From NCBI GenBank assembly GCA_951217055.1, contig OX578279.1, positions 76,089,631 through 76,153,630 of the forward strand: DNA of 64,000 nt, in the 5' to 3' direction. The position numbers and the translations under genes are program-made. This document shows positions 55,241 through 64,000 of this stretch, piece by piece. The notes under the pieces were generated by a model that saw nothing but the letters and a program-made list of their open reading frames with translations, ran no database searches and had not been told where the DNA came from. Each line of letters starts with the position of its first letter. The first letter of the stretch is position 1. This DNA comes from Gerris lacustris (Eukaryota > Arthropoda > Insecta > Hemiptera > Gerridae).

Positions 55241-55950
55241 GGTATAAGTCTAGTGTCCGAGATATATATGAAAATAAGTACGATTTTGTTGAAAATCGAA
55301 AACAATAAGTAATCTGGAATCTTAGTTTTCACAAAAAATAAAATGTTTTGTTTACATAAATTAAACAAAACTTTTGAAAAAAGTTTGAAATATGAGTTGT
55401 ACTTTTTAGGTACAGAGTACATGGTACAATTGTTATAACTAGATAAATCTTCATATTAGACAATGCAGAAAAAATGATAAATTATAACTTTTTTCTTAAA
55501 AAGTTAAAAATAAAGGCACATGGCACATGTCTTGGTTAAATTTAGAGATTTGTATTTTTTGGGTACAGAGTCCATGGTACAACATTTTTTTCTATGATTA
55601 ATCTTCGTTTTGGAACAAGCATACATTTTTATAAAGAGTAACTTTTTTTCGAAAAATGAAATGGGACTAGTGAAAAAAATGGGGACTAGTGAGGGGGTTT
55701 TCTGACATAATTGTTTTCACTTTTTTTATGACATAAATTACTTTAGAATATTAAATAAACAATTTTATAAAGAGTAACATTTATTCAATAAATCAAAAAT
55801 AACCCCACATTACTCTTGGTAATATTTTTGAAAATTGTAATTTTTCAAATTGTAGAGAAGTATAGTGGATTTTCTTTAGAAGATTGTTGGTTGCATCAAA
55901 GCATAAACCAAGGAAACTCATCAGTGATTATTTATTTTATGTATTTGTAG
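55241..55950. other. Intron sequence, nothing recognised
   Basis: No repeat or gene could be assigned; GTACAGAGTACATGGTACAA and GTACAGAGTCCATGGTACAA recur at about 55409 and 55561. Confidence 0.45.
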
Positions 55951-55954
55951 ATAA

Positions 55955-55992
55955 TCCCTGAAGAAGCTCAGGTTCCCTGGCCGAAAGCTTTG
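55955..55992 (+). ncRNA. Hammerhead-like motif
   Basis: CUGAAGA (55958-55964) is followed by A, a stem GCUCAGG/CCUGGCC with 6 of 7 pairs and loop UUC, then GAAA at 55983-55986. The downstream GTAGTTAATGATAATTATAA block recurs in the palindrome at 57846-58030. Confidence 0.45.
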
Positions 55993-56248
55993 ATGCAATA
56001 AAAAATCTTTGCAATAAAAAAAGTCCCGGTGCTGGGGTCTATTTTTCTCTGTATGTCTCCCGTAGTTAATGATAATTATAATTTGATTTAAAATGAAAAA
56101 ATCTTTTTAAAAAGGACTTTTATTCCAAATAAATACCCTCTTGTCTCCCGTAGTTAATGATAATTACTTAAAATAAAAAATATTTTACTGATGATTTTTA
56201 AAAAAGGTCTTCAGGGGAGTTGTAAATAAAAAACACTAAGTTTTTTGC

Positions 56249-56744
56249 AATATTTCGTCCCTCTTTTGGAAAATTTTCAAGCAATATACTTGGTGTGGTT
56301 GATTTTATCAATATGAAACAGTCTACATCAATTAGAGAAGTATATTTTGTGTGTTTATTTTATAAAAATAAAAATACCATCCCACTTGTTAACATCGTCA
56401 ATGGTAAATCCATAATATAAATTAGAAAATTTATATAAAATCAATAACTGTGAGGTGAGTCATGGTCAGAGACTGATCTATGACTCTGAGAGAGTTCAGA
56501 GAGTTCTCTCTAGAGTCATAGTTCAGTCTCTGACCATGACTCACCTCACAGTTATTGATTTTATATAAATTTTCTAATTTATATTATGGATTTACCATTG
56601 ACGAGGTTAAGAAGTGGGATGGTATTTTTATTTTTATAAAAATTACACTTCTCTAATTGATGTAGACTGTTTCATATTGATAAAATCAACCACACCAAGT
56701 ATATTGCTTGAAAATGTCCCAAAAGAGGGACGAAATATTGCAAA
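56249..56744. repeat. Long palindrome with degenerate hammerhead ends
   Basis: The left arm from TTGCAATATTTCGTCCCTCT pairs with the right arm ending GAGGGACGAAATATTGCAA. Pairing continues inward through GTGAGGTGAGTCATGGTCAG to a centre near 56495. Arms are about 240 bp. Each outer end carries a UUGAAAA - stem - GAAA motif (56253-56281 minus, 56707-56739 plus). Confidence 0.8.
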
Positions 56745-56757
56745 TATTTCGTGTTCG

Positions 56758-57347
56758 TGTTTTAGCGAATTTTCAAAGAAAATTACGCTATTGCAATGGC
56801 TTCAAAATTTTTGTAATGCGAATTTTTGAAAAATTTTTCCATGGAAATCCGTTTTAGACCATTCTGAATCGATTCCTAAAATTTAACACTTTTTTTTATG
56901 TATGTATGTATATATGTATATATGTGTCACTCCAGACGATATCTCCCCTTAGAATGCACTTAAAAATTTCAAACAAATTTTAAAATGTCAATAATATCAA
57001 AAGAAAGGATGAGTTCGTTGGCCAGAATTTTTGGAGTACATTTAGGGGTCAAATTTTGACCATATAGGGTCAAAAAACGTGTTTTTTCCATTTTACCCCC
57101 CTTTTATGTGAAAATATGATAAAAGTGTAAATAACAACAATTACTGTACTTTTAAAGAGCTTTCCAACGACATGCATCTTGAAGGGTAAATACTAATTTG
57201 ACTTTTGTACCCCGTACCCCTGTGTACCAATTTTTTTTTTCACCCGAGCAAATTCTAAACCAAAATTTTCCTATATTATCATAAGCCAATAAAACGCAGA
57301 TTTCTTTGAAAATTCGCTCATTAAGTCATGGTGCATGACTGGACTTT
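56758..57347 (+). repeat. Rep-D copy
   Basis: It is collinear with 29030-29805 apart from the much shorter TATG tract (56899-56930). Outside it, the inverted pair 56191-56221 (CTGATGATTTTTAAAAAAGG) and 57358-57391 brackets both this copy and the palindrome before it. Confidence 0.8.
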
Positions 57348-57845
57348 TTTTATTTAAAACTCCCCTGAAGACCTTTTTAAAAAATCATCAGTAGAAATTT
57401 AAGGGGACAGCAACAAAATATGAAAAATATTTTTAAAAAGGACTTTTATTCCAAATAAATACCCTCTTCTGAGATTGTAATTTTTAGGTGCAGTTTACAT
57501 ATATTTCGAAATTTTTAATATGATAATTCTTCATTTCAAAACCAGCAAAAATTATTATAAACAATAACTTTTTCTCGAAAAATGATTTTTTTGTCATTTA
57601 CACCTATAGTATCGGCAACTCGAACTAGGGACATACTGTATAATATATATTTGTGTGTGTGTGTCAACGGGATTAAGCTGTAAAAAATTGTCCTTTTATA
57701 ACTCTATCTATGGATCGAGATGCGCAAGCGTAGTACGTTTAGTATTGTCTATGTAGATATTCGACCTCTACGATAATGAGTGAATGATTAATACGTTGCT
57801 TGAAATGTTTTTACTATTAACTAATTGTTACAATCAAATTATAAT

Positions 57846-58030
57846 TATTATTAACTACGGGAAACAGACAGAGAAAAATACACTCCAGCGCTGGGATTTG
57901 AACCACAGGCCTCTATATTTATTTAATTATAAATATAGACACAACACACACAATATTTATATTGTGGTTCAAATCCCAGGGCTGGAGTGTATTTTTCTCT
58001 GTCTGTTTCCCGTAGTTAATAATAATTATA
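57846..58030. repeat. Palindrome with about 65-bp arms
   Basis: Left TTAACTACGGGAAACAGACA and GGGATTTGAACCACA pair with right TGTGGTTCAAATCCC and TGTCTGTTTCCCGTAGTTAA. The GGTTCAAATCCC in the arm resembles a B box, but no tRNA-like fold was found. Confidence 0.75.
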
Positions 58031-58039
58031 ATTTGATTT

Positions 58040-58770
58040 AAATTAAAACTTAATCTTTCCGTAGTTTGAATACTACCAAAATCGTAAAATATGAATTTCT
58101 AATTGTTACAAGTAAACCTAAGTTTTATATCACTTTTAACACATCCATTGAGAGGGAATGGGTATTTCTTATACATTTTGTATGTGATTGTCTTAGTTTT
58201 AATGGTACAAATTATCTGAACATTTTTCTAGACTCTAGACTCTAGACAAAAGTAATTTATCTTTTTCACTAGATAATTCTTAAATTCAACTTGAACTTTT
58301 AATTTAGTAGAAAATTAAAGAATTTAAGAGAGCGTAATTATTCGTATGTATGGATTAAAACTTAAAATGAAACTACCAAAAGAACTCATTAAAATATTAA
58401 AGCAATAAAGTAAAAGGGTTAAAAACCTGAATAATTCATTGAGTTAACTAACTTTAAACTTGAATTAAATTAAATAATGGAAAATTCAAGTTTAACTTTA
58501 TAAAATTAAGTTGTTTTTTTTTTCGTTGTATTAAAGTTTTTAAGCTATAAAGATGTGTTTGTTTTATTATTAGTATTTAAAAAAATATATTTTCTCCTTG
58601 AAATTTGCATTAATTTTATAATGTTTACGCATAATGTGTTTTTATTAATATAATATGTGTTGCCATTAATATAATATAAGAAGGTTATTATCATATAAAT
58701 GATAAATATGACTAGAGAGATTAATAAAAAGTAACACAACAATATTGTCACCACAATTTTATATATTTAA
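58040..58770. other. AT-rich intron, nothing recognised
   Basis: No repeat or gene could be assigned. Confidence 0.5.
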
Positions 58771-58777
58771 TCAGACG

Positions 58778-58802
58778 CGTTTCGACATTTATATCACCTG
58801 CA
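58778..58802 (-). ncRNA. Degenerate hammerhead-like motif
   Basis: The minus strand reads CAGGUGA, a short AU-rich stem ending in GUC, then GAAACGCGUC. Two core positions differ from CUGANGA. Confidence 0.25.
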
Positions 58803-58889
58803 TGCAGTGAGTGAAAGACTACTACGCTATATGTGTGTTGACTTTACCAGCTTTTATGACTTAAAATAACAGTACAAAGTGAGGGTAGA

Positions 58890-59046
58890 GTAGGGCTATA
58901 ATAGGATTAAGGAACCAAAGGTAAGGGATGCCTTAGCTTTGGTTCCTTAATATTTCCATAGCTTAATTCTGCCCCCACTTAACAGATTTCTTACCTTTGG
59001 TTCCTTAATCCTTCCATATAGCTTAATTCAACCCCCACTTAAAAGG
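58890..59046 (+). repeat. Minisatellite, about 60-bp unit (left part)
   Basis: Units contain ACCTTTGGTTCCTTAATCC, CATAGCTTAATTCT and CCCCCACTTAA. The array resumes at 60265 after the composite insertion 59047-60264. An inverted unit lies at its left edge (GGAACCAAAGGTAAGG at about 58911). Confidence 0.8.
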
Positions 59047-59893
59047 TCCCTTTTTACTTTTCCTCACTACTAATTGTAGGAAAAGTATTGTTTTCACCAA
59101 AAATTTTTTTTTCGAGATTTCAACGGAATTATCTGTTTTAGGTGTTTTTAAGACCTCCTGAGTGGTTTTCAGCATGACGTATGTATGTGTGTTATCATCG
59201 TAGTGCCTAAGGTATTTAACCTAGAGAGTTGAAACTTGACAGAAAAATCAGTCCCAACCTGTAGTTGTGCTGCCCGGAAAATCAACTTTTTCCGCCATCT
59301 TGAACCCAGTTTGCTGTCAGCATAAATTTAAAAAAAAAATCGTAATACATCGAAAATGGTCCTGATCGAGTTGAAATTTGGCTCGAATGTACCTCTCTGT
59401 ATGACAAACAAGCCCACTAAATATCATTTTGATTTTGGCCGCCATTTTGAATTTATACATTTTTGAATTTTTAAACATTGACGGTTAATAATACTGAAAT
59501 TACATATAGGTTTTTGACTTATAGCATATCGTCGGAAACCGGAAAAAATTAAGGAACAAATATAAAAAAACCCGATGAAATTCTATTAATTAGTTTAAAA
59601 GTTATAAGTGAATATAATTATTTATTTGTGCGATAATTTTGATGACGTCAAAGTTTGTTTACATCTGTCAAAATACCGCCAAACTTCAAATAATTAAATA
59701 AAATATATAGGTATTAAAAATAAGGGGTCTTTTTTGTAAAAATGATAATAAATCAGTTAGTTAAGAACGGTCACCCATCCAATGACCACGTCCAATGCTG
59801 CTTCCTCCTGCTGCGAAGCAGCAGGAGAGGCCACTTTAGTGGCCTTTGAAGTGAGGAAAAGTTCCGAGGTACCCCTTACCCGATTTTTTTTCT
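59047..59893 (+). repeat. Rep-E copy, near complete
   Basis: The head ACTTTTCCTCACTACTAATT and tail GCAGGAGAGGCCACTTTAGT followed by CCCGATTTTTTTT are both present. It also has a GCTTCCTCCTGCTGCGAAGC hairpin just before the tail. Confidence 0.8.
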
Positions 59894-60264
59894 TTTTTTA
59901 TATTCCGGGGGGCTTTTACACCCGAAGATGCAGGCCACTTAGGTGGGCCCATTGAACAAACCGGGGTTCGGACCGAAATCTTCACACTCATGTGAAGATA
60001 TGGTCGTTAGCCATTAACCATGACTCCCCTCCTGGTTGTAATACAACCAGGAGTGTCATCATCATGGTTTCCGCCTAAACCTGCTGGCGCCACTCTTTCG
60101 AGGAGCTTCCCATTTGTTTAAAGAATGCTGGGTGGACATTGAGCGGGGGGGCCTAGTTCGGGAATCGAACCCAGAGCTGCGGTCACCTTCTGACCCGGCT
60201 CGATGCTGCTTAACTTGCGTTATTGCACGGCAAGTGCTCTAGCCTCCGAGCCACCCTGGCCCCC
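59894..60264 (-). mobile_element. tRNA-derived SINE-like element
   Basis: The minus-strand head (60264 down to 60147) folds like a tRNA: acceptor GGGGGCC/GGCCCCC, A box GGTGGCTCGGAGG, anticodon-like arm ACTTGC...GCAAGT, a long variable region, and perfect B box GGTTCGATTCC. A body of about 250 bp follows with a hairpin at 60029-60053 (CTCCTGGTTGT/ACAACCAGGAG). The composite 59047-60264 is flanked by AAAAGGTCCCTT and AAAAGATCCCTT, which may be a target duplication or simply minisatellite units. Confidence 0.6.
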
Positions 60265-60435
60265 AAAAAGATCCCTTACTTTTGGTTCCTTAATCCTTCC
60301 ATTGCATAATTCTACCCCCACTTAAAAGATTTCTTACCTTTGGTTCCTTAATCCTTTCATAGTTTAATTCTACCCCCACTTAAAAGATCCCTTGCCTTTG
60401 GTTCATTAATCTTTCTATAGCCTAATTCTTCTATA
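60265..60435 (+). repeat. Minisatellite, about 60-bp unit (right part)
   Basis: Three units carry TTTTGGTTCCTTAATCC or variants with ATTCTACCCCCACTTAAAAG between them. This continues the array at 58890-59046. Positions 60436-60573 are unassigned. Confidence 0.8.
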
Positions 60436-60573
60436 GAATATAAATTCTCTCGGGACCGCAGGAATTTCTTGTCACGGATATCGAAACTAACAATAGACAG
60501 TCATCGTAATAAAGTAAAATATTTTAAGTTACGCTCATAGTCTGTATTAAATTTAGTCAAATCAAAAATGTGA

Positions 60574-61398
60574 CTATTTTTACTGGTCTTATATTACTTT
60601 GCTTTGTAAGTTTCATCGCACATTTCCGTTTCCCCAATTTTGAACCACTTCCCGTGATTCAATCTTCCTCAAATTTTGCACATAGATACAACTTAGGTGA
60701 ACAATACAGGAACCAAAAAAAATAAAAATAAAAATAAAAATAAAAATGGCGTCAAATTTATTTGCTTTTCAAGTTTCATCGCACACCTATTACCCCAATT
60801 TTGAACCACTTACCGTCATTCAATCTTCCCCAAATTTTGCACATAGATACAACTAAGGTGAAGAATACAGAAACCAAAAATAAATAAAAAATAAAAAAAA
60901 TGGCGTCAAATTTATTTGCTTTTTAAGTTTCATCGCACACCTATTACCCCAATTTTGAACCACTTACCGTGATTCAATCTTCCCCAAATTTTGCACATAG
61001 ATACAACTAAGGTGAAGAATACAGAAACCAAAAACAAAAAAAAATAAAAAATGGCGTCAAATTTATTTGCTTTTTAAGTTTCATCGCACCCCTATTACCC
61101 CAATTTTGAACCACTTACCGTGATTCAATCTTCCCCAAATTTTGCACATAGATACAACTAAGTTGAAGAATACAGAAACAAAAAAAACAAAAACAATGGC
61201 GTCAAATTTATTTGCTTTTCAAGTTTCATCGCACACCTATTACACCAATGTTAAATCATTTACTTACCTTCATTCAATCTTCCCCAAATTTTGCACATAG
61301 ATACAACTAAGGTGAACAATACAGAAACAAAAAAAAAAAAAAAAATGGTTGAAAATAAGACCAGTTTTGAAAAATGGCATTTTTATATTAATTATTAA
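60574..61398 (+). repeat. Rep-J copy: five tandem A-rich monomers
   Basis: It starts TTTTTACTGGTCTTATATTA. Five units of about 145 bp contain TTTTGCACATAGATACAACT and ATGGCGTCAAATTTATTTGC, each with its own A-rich spacer. It ends GACCAGTTTTGAAAAATGGC. It is the longest of the three copies. Confidence 0.85.
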
Positions 61399-62106
61399 AA
61401 TTGAACGCAACTATCAATAACTGAATGAGGAATTAAATGTCGATAATATTTGTTTACTCATTTTGATGAAGATTTGTTCTACCAATTGGTAGAATGGTAT
61501 GTATTAGGTAGGATACTTTGGGGAAATAAGGATCCCGCCCTCGATGCTCTTCGGCTTAAAGGTTTAGCGCTTTTACCATAGGATTTTAAAAATTGCTTTC
61601 TCTTGATTTAATATTATTATTAATAAAATCAAAAGTCACTCAGACGCTGTGACGATTCTCCATTGTCCTTTAGTTTAGGTTAACCTTTATGAGTTTATCC
61701 AGATCTTGATCAAAGCAGTAAATTCACCATCTCTGGATATCTCTAAAGTTTGCCCATATCTTGCTAATGCTGGTCTCAAATTTATCAAACCATATAAAGC
61801 TTTGACGGACAAAGGTAAGGCACTTTCCGACATTGACGTTGAGTGTTTTCTCGTCTTCGATACATTTGGGGCAAAATAAAGTTTATGAAATTCTATTGTT
61901 GTTTTTAATTTTCGCTGAATAAGCATGTCAAGTGATAACCTGAACTACCTACGGAATAGACTTTCATCTGAGTTGTTTTTTACGGGTCGCTAATGCTAAT
62001 GTGCTCTGATCTAATTAAATGCCTAGTGTCTATGAGCTTGTTCCAGCTCTTGATAGACCAATTCTGCACGAATTTTATAACTGAATGTATGAAATTCTCA
62101 ATATAT
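61399..62106. other. Intron sequence, nothing recognised
   Basis: The minus frame 61687-61926 is open but matches no family I know. Confidence 0.45.
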
Positions 62107-62108
62107 TA

Positions 62109-62243
62109 GGTTTGTTCCAACCACTCTTCAAACTGGTTTGGAACTGTCCGACGCATGCGCATCGGACCACATTTAAACGTTTTTTGCTAATGCACATGCG
62201 TCGTACAGTTTGAAACTAGTTTGAGGTGTAGTTGGAACAAACC
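62109..62243. mobile_element. 135-bp MITE with TA duplication
   Basis: The ends GGTTTGTTCCAAC and its complement GTTGGAACAAACC are flanked by TA on each side. Pairing continues almost to the centre (CTTCAAACTGGTTTG, GACGCATGCGCA), so the whole element is a hairpin. Confidence 0.85.
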
Positions 62244-62446
62244 TATGACTTACAGTACGTAGTAAAAATAAGTGATACTAAGATTTTTCTTGTTTCAACT
62301 TCTAAACCAATATAGTTTTAGTGCGAACTCAGTAAGATTATTTCAAATTTTGCTTCTTTAATGTGTAGTTTTGAACCCTTCTTTATAATTTTGATAAATT
62401 TCTTTTGCCTATGTAGGTATTTGTTTTATAGTTTTTAATATAACAA
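62244..62446. other. Intron sequence, nothing recognised
   Basis: Nothing recognised between the MITE and the inverted hammerhead-like pair. Confidence 0.5.
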
Positions 62447-62825
62447 GTTTAAAAAAGTAAACTTTTTTAAACTTGCTATATTTCGCACTCCCACGTTGGG
62501 GTTTCTTCTGGCTTTTAAATATTCCAAAGACTCTCTCCCTGACATCGAAGCAGGGAGGATTGAAGGTTTTTTTTTTTTAATTTAATTTAATATACTTTAA
62601 AGTGTGTAGATTGTACATATATATGTGTATTATTATAATTTTTTTTTTTTTTAAAAAAAAAAGAAAAAAAAATAGTACCTCTCACTTGTTTTAGAACCAT
62701 TCAAAAAATGTTTTATGGGAACAAAAAGTTTAGTTGACTCATGTGATTTGGAATATTTAAAAGCCTGAAGAAGCCACAACGTAGGAGGGCGAAATATAGC
62801 AAGTTTAAAGGAAAAGTTTTTTTTA
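62447..62825. repeat. Inverted pair of hammerhead-like ends
   Basis: The left end (62447-62525, minus) and right end (62750-62825, plus) share GAATATTTAAAAGCC, GAAGAA, CAACGT, GCGAAATATAGCAAGTTTAA in opposite orientations. A perfect hairpin AAGTTTAAAAAAGT/ACTTTTTTAAACTT sits at 62447-62476. The spacer between them is AT-rich and non-coding. Confidence 0.65.
62765..62794 (+). ncRNA. Hammerhead-like motif (minimal type I)
   Basis: GC is followed by CUGAAGA (62765-62771), A, GCC, a 12-nt loop, GGC, GAAA (62791-62794), UAUA, GC. The core is complete, stem I is a minimal GC/GC and helix III is almost absent. The inverted partner at 62481-62511 has one altered core base (CAGAAGA). Confidence 0.5.
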
Positions 62826-62937
62826 TTAATTATATTATAAACAATCAAAAAAACCCTACATAGGAAAAAAAAATCAGAAAGAGAAGATAATTTAGCAAAA
62901 TTCATACTTTCTTTGCACAAGCAAATAAATTGTTTTA

Positions 62938-63515
62938 TCTACGATTGATACGAAATGTAAACATTATATCTCTGTTTAGATGCGTAGAAAGTGATTATTT
63001 ACGTACTTGTATTCATTGCGCATGCGCGTCTCATGGTTCTGAAGAATTCCTCTTTTTTACCACGCTAGCGCGGTAAAGAAGAGGAATTCTTCAGCTTTAC
63101 GCACGATTAGCGAGTTTGTTTACATTTAACAAAACTAATTTGCTGTTCTTTTATTAAAGTAACTGTTTATATCGAGTTTTTAGTGAAAAACAATGAATGA
63201 ATCAAGTGGCTTTGACGAAAATGTAGAGAATAATACTCCTCCAGAAATAATTAATTCGGCAAAAAATACAACTCAAGATTAATGCCATCTTTATCAAGAG
63301 AAGAGATACGAACTTACATACAGCAAGTTTATTATTTTCTGTAATTATTATTTAAATTTAACAATCGTAGATAAAGTACGGTACGCAACTCGTGGGAAAA
63401 CGGCATTTTGCATTTCTCGTGTGGTTTTACTACCCTCGCTGTCGCTCGGGTGCAAACTCCACACTCGCATGCAAAATGCTACTTTCCACACTCGACGCGT
63501 AATGTACTATTCTTA
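62938..63515 (+). repeat. Rep-G copy, plus
   Basis: Collinear with 39330-39920 from TTTATCTACGATTGATACGA to GACGCGTAATGTACTATTC, with the palindrome at about 63045-63092 intact. A 1-base loss in the short frame (after ACAACTCAAGA) shows the frame is not maintained. Confidence 0.85.
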
Positions 63516-64000
63516 TTTTTATATCACAGTAATGACGAATATCCTTAGATAGATTGTGCTAAGCACTGTTTAAAGTAGGTGTACTTAAAAATGGCTGTCA
63601 GGTTGGATTTTGACCCCTATCAAATGCTCATTTGGTAGGAAGAAATACGCCGAGGGTATGCTAGACACGCTTGACCTTTAAGCTCAGCTGTCAGGGTAGG
63701 CCCTTATCTTCCGATATATCTTGACTTACTGCTTTCGTCCTTCTAAGTTTTTGAGATTTTGTCTGAAATAAATTAGGTACTTTTACTAAACGCCGCATGT
63801 TAATATTTTTTTAATGTTTTGTTGTAAGAATTTTAAAACCTAAATTTAGATTAAAAATTGTAGATTTCATTTATTTCAATGTATAACTTCTAAATCCAGA
63901 ATGTAATTTTCAAATCTAAATTTAGATTCAGATTTGCAGATTACAATTATGTCAATATAAATTCAAAATTTATATTGTAATTTTAAAACCTAAATGTAGA
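63516..64000. other. AT-rich intron, nothing recognised
   Basis: The last about 200 bp contain several variants of AAACCTAAATTTAGATT in both orientations. No gene was seen. Confidence 0.45.

Noticed and set aside
57890..57980. tRNA genes in the palindrome with GGTTCAAATCCC
   Set aside because: Only B-box-like sequence is present; there is no acceptor stem, A box or anticodon arm.
61687..61926. 79-codon minus-strand ORF as a gene
   Set aside because: No family match, no splice or promoter context, and a length expected by chance.

Overview
The window is eukaryotic nuclear DNA, most likely from an insect with a large, AT-rich, repeat-packed genome. The evidence is two short conserved exons with canonical GT/AG splice sites 27.8 kb apart, complete eukaryotic tRNA-His genes, and very dense DNA transposons, MITEs, foldback elements and (TA)n microsatellites. 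The species cannot be named from the sequence.

Host genes. The only protein-coding host gene supported is the cell-morphogenesis protein Furry (fry) on the + strand. Exon 18787-18941 ends in phase 2 and joins in frame to exon 46719-46864. Both encode part of the central conserved region of the protein. Everything else is intron: about 18.8 kb upstream, 27,777 bp between the exons, and about 17 kb downstream. Three near-identical tRNA-His(GTG) genes lie in these introns (20416-20487 minus, 45288-45359 plus, 54454-54525 plus).

Repeat landscape. Region 1-18.7 kb holds copies of dispersed families called here Rep-A/B (hairpin-headed), Rep-H, Rep-J (tandem A-rich units), Rep-K and Rep-L. It also holds a hammerhead-bearing inverted cassette (5636-6181), a 1-kb foldback (14307-15327) and a 994-bp hAT derivative with a decayed transposase (17154-18147). 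Region 19-28 kb contains a nested stack: a hAT-like element with a perfect 8-bp target duplication (21213-24148) carries a Rep-C element, which is itself split by a second hAT-like element. Region 28-46 kb has Rep-B, C, D, E, F, G, M and O copies, including a TTAA-flanked Rep-C inside a Rep-G with the empty site visible elsewhere in the window. Region 47-64 kb has tandem arrays, a deleted element with a DUF4817-like domain, several long palindromes, and a tRNA-derived SINE-like composite that interrupts a minisatellite.

Most notable signal. Hammerhead-ribozyme cores (CUGANGA, stem II, GAAA) recur across the window. The best is an exact pair of 43-nt hammerheads in opposite orientations (5792-5834 and 6025-6067) in a 171-bp inverted repeat that sits inside a (TA)n tract. 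Weaker motifs lie at about 1.8, 4.0, 25.2, 28.7, 35.6, 56.0, 56.3/56.7, 58.8 and 62.5/62.8 kb, several also in inverted pairs. This resembles the minimal hammerheads known from Penelope-like retroelements and retrozymes, but no reverse transcriptase is present here, so the assignment is an inference.
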